Origin: Flaveria trinervia
Taxonomy: Eukaryota; Streptophyta; Magnoliopsida; Asterales; Asteraceae
Reading direction: 5' to 3'
Assembly (NCBI GenBank): GCA_025506515.1
Contig: CM046458.1
Coordinates: forward strand, 40,819,731-40,883,730
Length of the DNA: 64,000 nucleotides
The notes beneath the pieces were generated by a model. That model was given only the letters and a program-made list of their open reading frames with translations. It was not told the DNA's origin and did no database searches. A program made the translations under genes and the position numbers. Every line of letters begins with the position of its first letter. Within the stretch, counting starts at the first letter, position 1. Below, piece after piece: positions 11,005-21,729 of this stretch.

Positions 11005-11504
11005 TGTGTTGAAATACTATTTTAAGTGTTTAAATGTTAAATATTAAGTCTGATTACTCGTATTTATGTATTTGATCATGTTGAATAGGTTAACTAGGAG
11101 TTTGAAGTGATTTTGTAGGAAAAATAACCAAGTTGGAAGCTTCTATGGTGATACAAGGCGTTGGAGGGGTCAAGAAATGAAGATTAAAAATGCAGCAGAA
11201 AAGTTTCCACCGTAGCCTACTATAGCCACCGTAGGCTACGCCAACATCAGCAAAAAAATAGCAGAATACCCCCCAGCATAGGCTACGCTGGCTGGCGTAG
11301 CCTATGCCAGGACCTCCATGAAACACCTATAAAACCACGTTTTTGTTAGGTTTCACCCACCACTTGCCCCCCATTCGACCTAGGACGATTTGAGAAGAAT
11401 TTTGGGTGTTTCTAGACCTGTGATTCACCATTCTACATCGTTCTAACACCATTCAATCATTTGAGATGCAATTCAAAAACAATTTTGAAGATCATTCAAG
11501 AACA
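11005..11504 (+). repeat. Gypsy 3' LTR, 500 bp, probably truncated
   Basis: Matches 5461-5960 base for base except for scattered, mostly transition-type differences (for example tgttgagatgc against tgttgaaatac). It keeps the inverted-repeat cluster (11211-11310) and the TATA box (11328-11334). It ends in aagaaca, followed by atgag and then by the C1 LTR sequence ccagaagactgg. Confidence 0.75.
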
Positions 11505-11509
11505 ATGAG

Positions 11510-11920
11510 CCAGAAGACTGGATCAGTTGCACGATTGAGGGAGAGCTCCGGAAAAACGATACGACGGGAATGTATTGTGAAAAGCCCTAAAGGCGAAAGC
11601 TTTGAAGAAGGAGTTCGATAACTGCTAATCGATGGGCAAGGAGAGCTTTGATGATGTCATCGACCGATATTACCATTTAATGAGTGAGTTGCACACTCAT
11701 GGGGTTACAACGTCAATGGAAGATAAGATCTCAAGCTTTGCCGATGGACTGCCAGAGAAGTGGGACTCATTTGTGTTTAATTTGAGACAGAACAGTTTAC
11801 TAGCCAAATTAGACATAAACGACTTCATCCTAAAACTAAGGGAGGAGGAACTGAGGATGAAGTACTGGTCTCAGAAAGGATCTTATGATCAAATCCCGTC
11901 TCTGTATAATTCAACTTTGT
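11510..11920 (+). pseudogene. Copia C1 LTR scrap and gag fragment
   Basis: A short C-family LTR piece (11510-11537) passes directly into gag at about 11545, so the rest of the LTR, primer site and gag N-terminus were deleted. The gag part is the UBN2-type capsid region. An open frame from 11632 reads MGKESFDDVIDRYYHLMSE, then MEDKISSFADGLPEKWDSF and an IKLREEELRMKY-like helix. It aligns with C2 gag at 13590-13860 and C4 gag at 55620-55920. It is cut at 11920 by the C2 LTR. Confidence 0.75.
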
Positions 11921-12648
11921 TGATACATATATGTACCTAGATCCTGATCTGAATGTAATATGTCTTACACTTATGTAACTATTGGGTACTTAATGAAATA
12001 CAAATTGTTTGGTTATGTTTATAATGTTTAATATTTCATTAATGAGTTGTTTAATGCATATTGACTTAATTATATAGGTTTGTGATTGTTTGAAATGTTA
12101 TACATAATGTTAGAATATTGAATACACTCAAACTTGGTGAAGTGAAATTCTCATGCGTCCGACTAGACCATGCGCCCCAATAGTGGTCATGCGTTTGAAT
12201 GGTCATGCGACTGAGTGTCCATGTACCTAAATAGTCCATACGCCTGAACAACTTCATGTGTCTGACTTAGTCGCACGACTAACACTCAGTAGTGCGAATG
12301 GATCAACCGGCACGGCTTAATCGCACGAATGAACCATTCTAATGGTTTAGTCGCCCGAATGAGCAATCCTAACCTATAAATACCACCTAATTCGTGGAAA
12401 AACGTAAGCATTGAATCCACTTCGACTTCAGACGTACCCTAGCCGTCTAGAAGCCTCCAAGTTAGTACTCCAAGTTCATAGAACACTATAGATCGATTCT
12501 CAATCGATTCTTGATGTTAGTTTCAATACATTATTGTTTCTAAGTGCGTTCTCACTGATTGGATCGCCAATCAAATAGGATTCCGCACTATTTGGTTTGG
12601 TTTAACACGTTAATCAGTTGGTGTTTGGTCAAACACCATATCCTAACA
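11921..12648 (+). repeat. Copia C2 5' LTR
   Basis: Starts TGATACATATATGTACC and ends CCTAACA, immediately before an intact primer site. U3 carries many degenerate TCGCACGACTGA/TGCGTCCGACT motifs (12150-12365) and a TATA box, tataaata, at 12375-12382, followed by the 'ccacctaattcgtggaaaaac' block conserved in C1 and C4. It is clearly diverged from the C1 LTRs. No matching 3' LTR for C2 is visible. Confidence 0.75.
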
Positions 12649-12650
12649 AG

Positions 12651-12662
12651 TGGTATCAGAGC
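12651..12662 (+). promoter_or_regulatory. C2 primer-binding site
   Basis: An exact TGGTATCAGAGC two bases after the LTR end. This matches the 3' end of initiator Met-tRNA, the usual primer of plant copia elements. Confidence 0.9.
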
Positions 12663-13139
12663 GACAGGCTCTTGATTACGTGTTGATTCAATTGTTTTGA
12701 TACAAAATTGTGTTTTTGCATCAAATACGCAATCTTTTTGTGTCTAACGAAGTATTGGACGGTTCCTAATCGAAAAGTGTTGTTTTTCCGGCATACGGCT
12801 ATTAGGGTTTGGTAAAATTCGAGTTTGTACGCCAAAACAAGTTTAACCTACGAATTATCAAACTTCAGCAAGTTCAGTTGCACGATTGGCTCAATCACAC
12901 GACTGAGTTCATTCGCATTCTCCAACCGCACGATTGGACTCATTCGTACCTTCATTCGTACTACTGAGAACTTTATTCAGTCTGTTCAACCGCATTAGTT
13001 CATTCGGACGACTGACTCATCCGCATCTCTTCAGTCGCACGATTGAACCATCCGCATTTGTTCAATCACCCGAATAAGCCCAATCGCATACCTTCATTCA
13101 TATACATCAGCAGTTTGTTAAACCGTAAAGTTTAGTGAA
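12663..13139 (+). other. C2 leader with iterated TCGCACGATTGA motif
   Basis: The untranslated leader between primer site and gag. From about 12860 to 13080 it is largely built of degenerate repeats of a 12-base motif (ttgcacgattggctcaatcacacgactgag and variants), the same motif found in the family's LTR. The C4 leader (54910-55140) has the same arrangement. Confidence 0.7.
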
Positions 13140-14300
13140 ATGGAGGATCAGTTTCGGCATACACAGCTAGTAGAGATACTCGTACTCAGAATCTACTATT
13201 GTTGGAGAACAAAGTGGGAATACACAATAAACCCCCGAAGCTTATCACGTTAGACGACTACCCACAATGGAAGCAACGGTTCAAAATCTACTTAAATGGA
13301 GTAGATACAAACTTGTGGGAGGCAATAGAGTCGAGGTACAGCATGCCAGTTGGAGCTGACGGAGTAAAACTTACTCTAAGTGGCATGTCGGATGCACAGA
13401 AGGTAAAACACAACACTGAGAAGAAAGTCTACGCTTTGCTCACTCAGTCTATTCCGAAGGATATCTTCCATCAGTATTCGGAGTACACTCAAGCAAAGAA
13501 GCTATGGGATGCGTTGGAGAAGAGGTATGACAAAAATGCCTCTCTCAAGGCCATTAAGGCCAAAGCTTTAAAGAAGGAGTTCGACAACTTCTCTTCAATA
13601 GGAAAGGAAGGCCATGATGTGATTGATAGATTCAACCACTTGATGAGTGAGATGCACACTCATGGAGTGGTTACTTCAATGGAAGATAAGGTATCCAACT
13701 TTGCTGATGGATTACCAGAAAATGGGGTTCGTTTGTTTCAAATCTCAGACAGAATGGAATGCTCTCGAAGTTAGACGTAAATGACTTCATTCTGAAACTG
13801 AGAGAAGAAGAGCTTAGGATGAAGTATCGAGCCCAAAAGGCAAACTATGATCAGAATCCTGCACTCTACAATGCTGCTCCTTCAGTCAAGACATCTGGGC
13901 ACCATTGCAAACCGCCTTCATCTCAAGCACAGGAGTTCCAGCACAACCCTCAACTTCAGGATCAGAAATGTCGGGGTCGTCTAGCACCCAATATATAGTA
14001 CCTGAAGCTAATGCCGCAAAGCTGAAAACCGACAACCTCGGGAATGTAATTGTAGAGGTGGCCAGAGAACATATGGACCTTTTAGCTGTGGTGGTTCACT
14101 GCTACGATAGATTAATTGCTGGAAAGATAGGTAACTGCCACCTGGCAGATGAAGATTATGAGTAGGTGGATGAAATGGAGTTGGAACGTATGGACATAAT
14201 GTGGGCTCTGGCAAGTGCTGTCCGACGAGCTAAAAAGTTTGTCAAAAAGACCGGATAGAACCTGGTTGCAACAAAAGACACAACCTTTGTATTTGATAAG
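13140..14300 (+). pseudogene. Copia C2 gag, capsid part
   Basis: The probable start is ATG 13140 (MEDQF, as in C4 at 55172), with a frameshift before 13199. The open frame 13199-13774 carries the copia gag signature PKLITLDDYPQWKQRFKIYLNG, then KKVYALLTQSIP..I, LWDALEKRYD, DVIDRFNHLMSEMHTHG and MEDKVSNFADGLPE. A frameshift near 13725 moves the rest (KLDVNDFILKLREEELRMKY) to 13759-13998 and another moves it to 13905-14165. This is the capsid region of the virus-like particle. C1 and C4 gag fragments align throughout. Confidence 0.85.
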
Positions 14301-14303
14301 TCA

Positions 14304-15660
14304 ATGGTCACATGCTTCAACTGCGGTGAGAAGGGACACTTCAAGAGGGAGTGTATAAAACCAAAGAAGACAGGAAATGGAAATCCCTTCTCGTCATTTA
14401 ACCGTCAAGACAAGTCCACTGCTAGTAATGCTGACTTCTCAAGTAAGGATCCAAAAGCCTTAACTGCTAACGAAGATGAAGGACAGGACTGGAGCTTCCG
14501 GTTCGTCTCACCAGGAGAGTCAAATATAGCTAGTGTGGAGGATATTGATGACGATTCTGCAAGTGAAGGTGATATAGCAGTAGAGATCGCAATGTCAAAT
14601 TCTGAAGATACTGCAAATGTGGTCAACTACCTGCCTGAAGAAGAAAAATCTGCAAATGCATCATCATTTGAATCATCAGAACCAGAGACAAGCGAGCCAG
14701 TACTCATGGCTGATTCTTCTTGTACATCTCACGTAAGTACTTCTGACCAACTGTTTAATAATCATGCTTGCTTAGAATGTAATAAATTTAGAGAAAGTAT
14801 AGATTCAAAATTTGCTAGGTTATTAGACCATAATGATAGCCTAGTAAAGGACCTAGAACTATGCACAAAAGCTAATAGAGTATTGTAACAAAACGAGCAC
14901 AGTTACAAGGAAAAGATAGACCTATTAAATAAACAGCTTAGGGAAACTGAGGTAGTTGCCTTTAACCAAGCAAATGACATTAGGTACTATCTGAACTCTC
15001 TTGAGGACACTAAGAAGCAAAAAGCAGTTTTAGAAGTAGAAGTTAATTCATTAAAACAAAAACTGCATAGTTGGACAAGCTCATCACATATTGTCCAACA
15101 CTTAGTAAGAGAGAGAAATAATGGGGAGGGACTGGGATACAAAGTGGTTCCACCACCACCTGAGACCTTGATGAACACCAAATGTAAACCAATTAACAAT
15201 AACCCCATCAAGGATCACGTGGTGTCCACTCCTCTGGTGAGTGATCCAGATTCATTAAGTAAATCAATTGGATCAAACACTAAACCGAAGGAGGCCACTT
15301 CAAAGGCAATAGGAAAAATGCCTTGTGTTAATCTGGAACAAGAGGTTGAAAAGATTAGTTTTAAGTCAGGGTCAAACAAAGTCAAACAAGAACCTAAAAA
15401 GACTATAAAACCTAATCAATCACGTGCATCATGTCACAGTCCAGGTAAACAAGAGATCAAAGATGTAAAACCAGGTAAAGCAATTAAGTTTGTAAAACCA
15501 ACTCATACATCAAACAAAGACGTGTCCCAATCCAAACACAATAAGGTCAACTGTGTGACATCTACATCTCTACCAAAAAATAGAAACCATCAAGTTAAAA
15601 GCAGACCTGCTATAATTGTGGAGAGTATGGTCACATAGCATCTCACTGTCCTTATTATCA
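14304..15660 (+). pseudogene. Copia C2 gag, nucleocapsid and linker
   Basis: One frame runs 14304-15638, broken by a single TAA at 14886-14888. It opens with a CCHC zinc knuckle (CFNCGEKGHFKREC), followed by an acidic/serine-rich stretch, a putative coiled coil after the stop (KEKIDLLNKQLRETE to EVNSLKQKL, about 14905-15065), then GLGYKVVPPPPE and a basic linker. A second CCHC knuckle (CYNCGEYGHIASHC) lies near 15609-15650 in a frame shifted by one base. Two knuckles and a long linker are usual in Sirevirus-like gag. Confidence 0.8.
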
Positions 15661-15939
15661 GACACCAAGGAAGAAAGTTGAACTTTCTATATCTACATCA
15701 AGATCTTTTAAAAGGAACTCAGTGACGCCTTCTAAAAGAGATTGTGAACCCAAAGTTCAATCCATCAGTCAGTCGTCTGTTTATCACAAACAGGCCTTAC
15801 ACAAATCTGGTTTATGGAAAGAAAAACCTCCTCAGTGCCTGAAAATAAGAACAAACATAATTCTAATCAATCCTTAACCTCAAAGGGTTAGTGGGTTGAG
15901 TTTGTGATATGTGATGCCTCAAGGAAACCCAAGCCGGTT

Positions 15940-15987
15940 AAGGCTTGGGTTCCTGACATGAACTAATGTTTTCATTGACTGTGCAGG
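15940..15987 (+). promoter_or_regulatory. C2 gag stop and acceptor-like TGCAGG at the gag/pol boundary
   Basis: Gag ends KAWVPDMN followed by TAA (15964-15966). A T-rich stretch and tgcagg (15982-15987) follow, and the protease frame opens just beyond, in another frame. The same arrangement occurs in copia A, B and D. Confidence 0.6.
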
Positions 15988-17040
15988 GTGTCGCTATAGT
16001 TTTGAAACTAACACATGGATAGTTGATAGTAGAGGATCCAGTCACATGACAGGGAATAGAGCTCTCTTATCAAATGTCAGACAAATTAAAGGAGGGCATG
16101 TTTTATTTGCTGTAAACAAAGGCGGGTACATCACAACCCAAGGAGAAGTGAAATGAGAAAGTTAAGTTTGATAAGGTAAACTATGTCCAACAATTACAAA
16201 ATAACTTACTTTCTGTTTCTCAAATCTGTGATAAAGGATTCAAGGTAGTATTTGACAACAAGAAGTGTTACGTTCTAAAGAAGGACTACGTGATTCCGGA
16301 GGATCAGATCCTAATGTCAGCTTCTAGATATAATGATCTTTATGTTTTGGATCTCTCAAAGGCATCCATAATGGATAGTGAAGTCCAATGTTTCTTGTCC
16401 AAAGCTACTGAGAAGGAATCCATCTCCTGGCATAGGAGAATGGGACACATAAATCTGAGGAAAATGAATCACTTGATCCAGAATGATCTTATGAGAGGAG
16501 TAAATATCAAAAACTTTCAACTCCCAGATTTTTGTGTTGCGTGCAAAAAGGGCAAACAGACGAAGAAATCTCATAAGGAAAAGAAAGTTCATTCTATAGA
16601 ACTTCCACTTGAGCTTCTTCACATGGATCTGTTTGGTCCATTGAGTACAAGAAGCATCGCAGGCGACTTGTACTGCTATGTAGTTACCGATGACTACTCA
16701 AGGTTCTCTTGGGTAATGTTTCTGAAATCTAAATCAGAAACATTTGAATCCTTCAAGAAATTGGTAACTACTCTGGAATCCTTATACAATCTGAAGGTAA
16801 GACAGGTGCGCTCAGAAAACGAAACCGAGTTCAAGAATCAAAGGATGGAGGACTATTGCAAGGAAAAGGGAATTGTACATCAATTCTCCTCGGCTTATAC
16901 TCCTCAGATGAACGGCGTTGCTGAATGGAAGAACCGCAGCTTGATAGAGACAGCACGGACAATGCTTACAGACTCGAAACTGCCTATACAATTTTGGAAT
17001 GAAGCAGTGGAAAATGCATGTTATACTCTTAATTGAGTTC
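15988..17040 (+). pseudogene. Copia C2 protease and integrase
   Basis: Protease: WIVDSRGSSHMTGN near 16015. The normal catalytic DSG(A/G)S appears here as DSRGS, so activity is doubtful. Then NKGGYITTQGEVK and a stop at 16154. Integrase: the open frame 16290-17036 begins with the HHCC zinc finger (WHRRMGH..., C-x2-C in FCVACKKGK), then the core HMDLFGP (first Asp), a VVTDDYSRFSW strand, RSENETEF and NGVAEWKNRSLIETA (Glu). The second catalytic Asp (normally RSDxGTEF) is Glu here, so the DDE triad is broken. A stop follows at 17034. Confidence 0.85.
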
Positions 17041-17600
17041 TGATAGTAAAACGCCATGAAAAAACGTGCTACGAGTTATTACAGCGACATAAACCTAACT
17101 TGGAATATCTCGAGCCGTTTGGCGCTCCGTGCACCCTACTAAAAAAGACTCAGGAGGGAAAATTCAGTGAGAAGGTTGATGAAGGGATCTTCTTAGGATA
17201 CAACATACCAAACAAGAGAGTTTACAATAACTCAACAGGTCAAGTCCTTCTGGAAAAGGGCCTGCTTACTTCTTCGACTATGATGGATTCTTCAAGTCCT
17301 TCAACATATCTCTTTCTTCTTCAGAAGACGAGTGGGCAAACAAGATGATGTACGATGTCTTGAACACACCATCTCAAGATTCAACATGTCATGATCGTAC
17401 CAACTCAGGGGGAGCAGTTGATGTGAGTGATTCTTCCTCTAATGAAGAAAATGAAGAAAATGATCAGATTAACCAAAATGTACAGGTTCCGATTACCACA
17501 AGTTCACACGCATCGGGTAGTGATGCTTCTGAACTTTCAGAACCTCAGACTCCTATTGCCTCAGATCAGAACCAAATGTTCATAATCTTGACTCTAAGGT
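17041..17600 (+). pseudogene. Copia C2 integrase C-terminus to RT linker
   Basis: Frames 17100-17348 and 17345-17632 carry the usual post-integrase segment (EYLEPFGAPCTLLKKTQEGKFSEKVDEGIFLGY) and then a Ser/Asp/Glu-rich variable linker. At least one frameshift lies near 17260. It connects integrase with RT in the polyprotein. Confidence 0.7.
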
Positions 17601-18435
17601 GGTTGTTCCGACAACACCTGGCTCACGTCTAAACATCTATCATCCATTGGATAATATTATAGGAGATGTGAGATCAGGGGTTCAGACTAGAAATCAGCTG
17701 TATTCAGCTGATTATGCCTCGTTAATGGAAAAAGGATATCTTCACGACGGTGCCTACCACTGCTTTGTGTCTCAGTTTGAGCCAAAGTATGTTAGTGAAG
17801 CACTAAATGATAAGGCTTGGGTTAGTGCCATGCAGAAAGAACTTCTTCAGTTTAAGAAGTTAGGTGTATGGTCACTAGTGGATATACCTAATGGTGCTAA
17901 AGTCATTGGTACCAAATGGGTTTTGAAATTTAAGAAAGATGATCAGGGAGTGATCATTAGAAACAAGGCTCGGCTTGTTGTTCAGGGTTTTAAACAAGTT
18001 GAAGGTATCGACTATAATGAAGTATTTGGACCTGTGGCAAGGATGGAAGCCATCCGCATCTTCCTTGCCTATATGAAAATCAAAGTTTATCAACTTGATG
18101 TGAAGAGTGCATTCCTTCATGGGGAAATCAGAGAAACAGTGTATGTCAGTCAACCCGAGGGATTTGAAGATCCATATCATCGGGATAGAGTTTACAAACT
18201 CGACAAGGCTCTATACGGGCTTCATCAAGCTCCACGGGCTTGGTATGAGAAACTCTCTACTCATCTTGTGAAACATGGATTTTGCAGGGGAGTCATTGAC
18301 TACACACTATTTATCAAAGAAAAAGATGGAGACTTACTGCTAGTACAGATCTATGTAGATGACATAATCTTCGGTTCAAAGAATGAAGAATTATGCAAGG
18401 AATTTGAAGCAGTAATGAAGGCTGAGTTGAGATGA
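17599..18435 (+). pseudogene. Copia C2 reverse transcriptase
   Basis: An open frame of 278 residues with the complete copia RT (RVT_2) order: NIIGDVRSGVQTR, a WVSAMQKELLQF helix, GTKWVLKFK, NKARLVVQGFKQVEGIDYNEVFGPVAR, a YQLDVKSAFLHGE strand with the first catalytic Asp, LDKALYGLHQAPRAWYEKL and the YVDDIIFGS active site. This is the best-preserved domain of C2. The ATG at 17599 is not a true start, because the domain belongs to the pol polyprotein. It ends at TGA 18433-18435, a lesion: the next codons (MSAMGEMKFILGLQV) continue in another frame. Confidence 0.9.
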
Positions 18436-19192
18436 GTGCCATGGGGGAGATGAAGTTCATTCTCGGGTTACAAGTAGATTAGACACCAAATGGAATCTTC
18501 TTACATCAGACCATGATGATTGGATCTGTCATGTATCTCACTGCCTCCAGACCAGATATCATGTATGCGACATGTTTATGCTCGCGATATCAGGCAAAGC
18601 CTAAGGTGAATCATTTAATTGGAGTCAAGAGGATATTTCGTTATCTGAAGGGCACACCCACACTTGGATTGTGGTACCCTCATGATGATGACTTGAACTT
18701 ACAGCGTATAGTGACTTGGATTACGGCGGCTGCAAGATGAACTACAAGTCTACATCAGCAGGATGTCAGTTCTTTGGGAGAAGATTGGTAACCTGGCAGT
18801 GTAAGAAGCAGACCTCGGTTGCCTTGTCAATCTGCGAAGCAGAATACGTTGCTGCTGCAAGCTGCTGTTCCCAAATCATATGGATTCAACAGCAAATGCG
18901 GGACTATGGTTTGAAATTCTCTAACACTCCTATATTTGTTGATAGTTCTACTGCTATAGTTGTAACTAAAAATCCGGTCCAACATCCTAAGACCAAACAC
19001 ATCGGTATTAAATATCACTTTATATGTGATTGTTTTGAAAATAATTTAATCGATGTTGTTAAAATTAATACGGACTTTCAACGCGCTGACCTCTACACAA
19101 AAGCCTTTGATAAACCAAGATTTTTATATCTGTTAGAGGTCAACAACATTAAAAGGAAAAGTGAGGTGATTCCACACGATGACAGTACATAG
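18436..19192 (+). pseudogene. Copia C2 RT end and RNase H
   Basis: MGEMKFILGLQV and a stop, then a deletion of the KYTKDLL segment, then MMIGSVMYLTASRPDIMYATCLCSRYQ from 18513. The RNase H domain follows after a frameshift near 18700: YGGCKMNYKSTSAGCQF, TSVALSICEAEYVAAASC (catalytic Glu), PIFVDSSTAI (Asp), HPKTKHIGIKYHFICDCF and ADLYTKAFDKPRF. It ends at TAG 19192. Confidence 0.85.
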
Positions 19193-20770
19193 TCCGACGA
19201 GTAGACTTATTTTTATTGTTTTTATTTTCTTCGCCTATTAAAATTCCAAACGCAAACACATATTTGGTTTTAGAATTTTAGGGGGAGAATAGGTTAAATT
19301 AGTATTAAATTAGTTGTATTTTTTTATTTCAGTACTTAAAAAAAAGAGGGAGGAGGACAGTCTAGCTAATAGAAATGAGATCGTATTTGTGATACTGATT
19401 CAATGTCTATGGAAAATGATAGTACACGGGAACAAAGAGTTTTGGACTTTAAAAGAATGAAATTGTTTAAGATGCAAAATTCAAAGTATAAGTCTGAGAA
19501 GTCTAAGCAACAATAAAAGGAAAAATGATATGAAACTAGCTGCTACTAAGGTAACACAGAGAAAGTAGACCTATAGGTTGCTAGACCATTAGATGATGTG
19601 TCAGTAGATTCAACACAATAGATAAGTAGACCTCGTTGGTGATTTTAAGTTAAAACTAAGTTGTTCAACAAGCTGTGTGTTATCATCTTATCCCTAGTTA
19701 ACACAATCAACAAAGTTCCAATAAGGGTTGACGAGCAACATAAACGCCACAAATGTGTGCGGATGACCATAAAATGAGCAAAGCACATGAAAAATGCAAA
19801 AGGCAATCAAGCTAATAACCTATGTTGTTGGTGCGATCTGTGCAAAAAGAATATAATTGCTCAAATAAGAAGATAGGTTATGTGCCTCTCTGCTATGCGG
19901 TGGCACAAACCTGAGGATAAGCATAACCTAAATATTCAAGAATCATTGCTGTATGCACCTCTTTGCTGTGCGGTGGCACTGACTTGAGGCTTAGCATCTC
20001 TTTGAAAGCTCTAGAATAGTTTCTTCTTGAATACTACCCGTAGACCGCTCAAAAATCTCCTAAGGAACGTTGATTACCATATAAGCATGGGATCCACAAA
20101 TGCTTGTTGAAATAATTAAATCTTAAATCATCACCAATATGTGTCAAAAATCTATGTATGGATTTAAAAGGACAAGTATACTGACAGTCATCATGAGATG
20201 CAACTCTTGAAAGTCAAAACCACTATCTGCATCTTGTAACACTAGTATGATTTCCTAAACTTGCTAATGACTCTCGATGAAAACAAGAATCTAACATCAA
20301 AAGGCTTTGGTAAAATGTCCCAATGTTTGATAAACTGTATGATTCCATATTGAATCGTTCCAATTTTGATCAAAGTAACTAGACGCTATACTATCCAACA
20401 AAAATCTGGTAGATACTTATCTTAGGATTTCAACCTCACACAAAAATAAAATTATGTTTAGCCTTGTTTTATTTCTAGTTGTTTAATTTAGTTACTTTTC
20501 AGTTAATTTAGTAGGTAAATGTCGGACTACGCATCGGGAGTCAATCTGGGAATCACTCACTAAAAAAGTCACGTCTGAGGGACCAATGGGATTTTCAAAT
20601 GTACAAGGGTCATGTATCTAAGGTGACAAAGTTTTGTTGTTAAACAGATCACGTCTGAGGTGATCAACAGTTTCCTAAGTTTAAATGGTCATGTTTGAGA
20701 TGATAAATGGTTAAAATGTCTCATCAATAAGTAAAAGGGCTGAGGTAAGAATGGTCATAAGGTCAACCTC
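19193..20770 (+). other. C-family non-coding region between pol and env-like frame
   Basis: No coding similarity is seen. It opens with a purine tract, tttagggggagaat (19277-19290), resembling a polypurine tract but not followed by an LTR. It contains a duplicated hairpin-forming segment at 19882-19906 and 19955-19979. The remainder is AT-rich with no recognised signal. Confidence 0.5.
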
Positions 20771-21190
20771 ATAATCATGATCCATTCGCACGACTAGACC
20801 ATGAGTATGGACTAGTCGTCCGATCAGACATGCGTATGAGCCCAATCGCACGAATAACCCACACGTATGGACAGATGTGCGATTGGAAAATAAGCATGAG
20901 TCAATTCACACGATTGGATCACAAGGATGAACCAATCGCATGAATGGAGATGACCGAATGAGACAGTCGCACGACTGAAACCTAGTCGCACGACTGAAGG
21001 TGACCGACTGTGCCAGCCGCACGACTGAGCCTCAGTCGCACAACTCAAGAGTGCGAATAGGGTCAGTCGCACGACTGGAGGAAACCCTAGTATAAATAGA
21101 GGGGGAGTCGGTCGTAGTCGCTCATCACCCCCAAATCGCCCCAAATCGCATGATTGTATCGTTACGCTGCCAAAATCTTGACTTACCATT
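20770..21190 (+). promoter_or_regulatory. Iterated TCGCACGACTGA array with TATA box (internal promoter candidate)
   Basis: From about 20780 to 21080 the sequence is mostly repeats of a 12-base motif, TCGCACGACTGA, and of its relative ATGCGTATGGAC. A TATA box, tataaata, follows at 21091-21098, preceded by aaaccctag. The same order, motif array, then aaccctaacc, then tataaata, makes up the U3 end of the family's LTRs (for example 37330-37379). It sits upstream of the env-like frame. A second, shorter array lies at 21475-21665. Confidence 0.55.
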
Positions 21191-21729
21191 ATAGACTGAT
21201 TACTGTTGCTACTAACGATCTCACTTGATTATACAGGAAATTTGCGGCATCATCCACTCAAAGAATCATCGAATCGTGCCCTAATTGAAGCGATTTAGCC
21301 CTAAACAGAACCGAAAATTAGTTCTTTAAATAACCATTCAAACTAAGTAAATTGCAAAATTAAAATGTGTTAGAGGTTAATAGGAATGATTGCGAGTCTA
21401 ACGAGCCAAACCACAACGTCTAAAATTAAGTTTTGCTCAAGATTCAAATTTGAATGGAAACACAGACTATCATGCGAATGGGCTTACTGATGAACTTCAA
21501 TCGCACGACTGAGCTCGGCGATTAGCACAATCGCTCGACTATCCCATGCAATTGAGTTCATTTGCACGACTGTGTGAATCGCATGGGAAAGCATCCGATT
21601 AAGCCCAGTCGCTTGCTCAATCTCACGACACAAGCTCAGTCGCATTGTCCATTCGCACGAAAAAACAGAAGGATTTAAGTCCAATAATCATCATTCCTTC
21701 AGTTACCCACACTCTAATGTTTATCTATC

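Larger units (their letters stand above)
5461..11504 (+). mobile_element. Gag-protease Ty3/gypsy element without RT or integrase
   Basis: A 6.0-kb element inserted in the C1 LTR. The first 500 bases (5461-5960) are repeated at 11005-11504 with few differences, both starting TGTGTTGA. The flanks are ttgag before and atgag after, 4 of 5 matching, consistent with a decayed duplication. The primer site lies at 6602, so the full 5' LTR is probably about 1.1 kb and the 3' copy is truncated. Inside are gag, zinc knuckle and retropepsin, then 1.9 kb without any RT, RNase H or integrase. The gag and primer site resemble Athila/Tat-type elements (family knowledge; lineage inferred). Confidence 0.75.
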
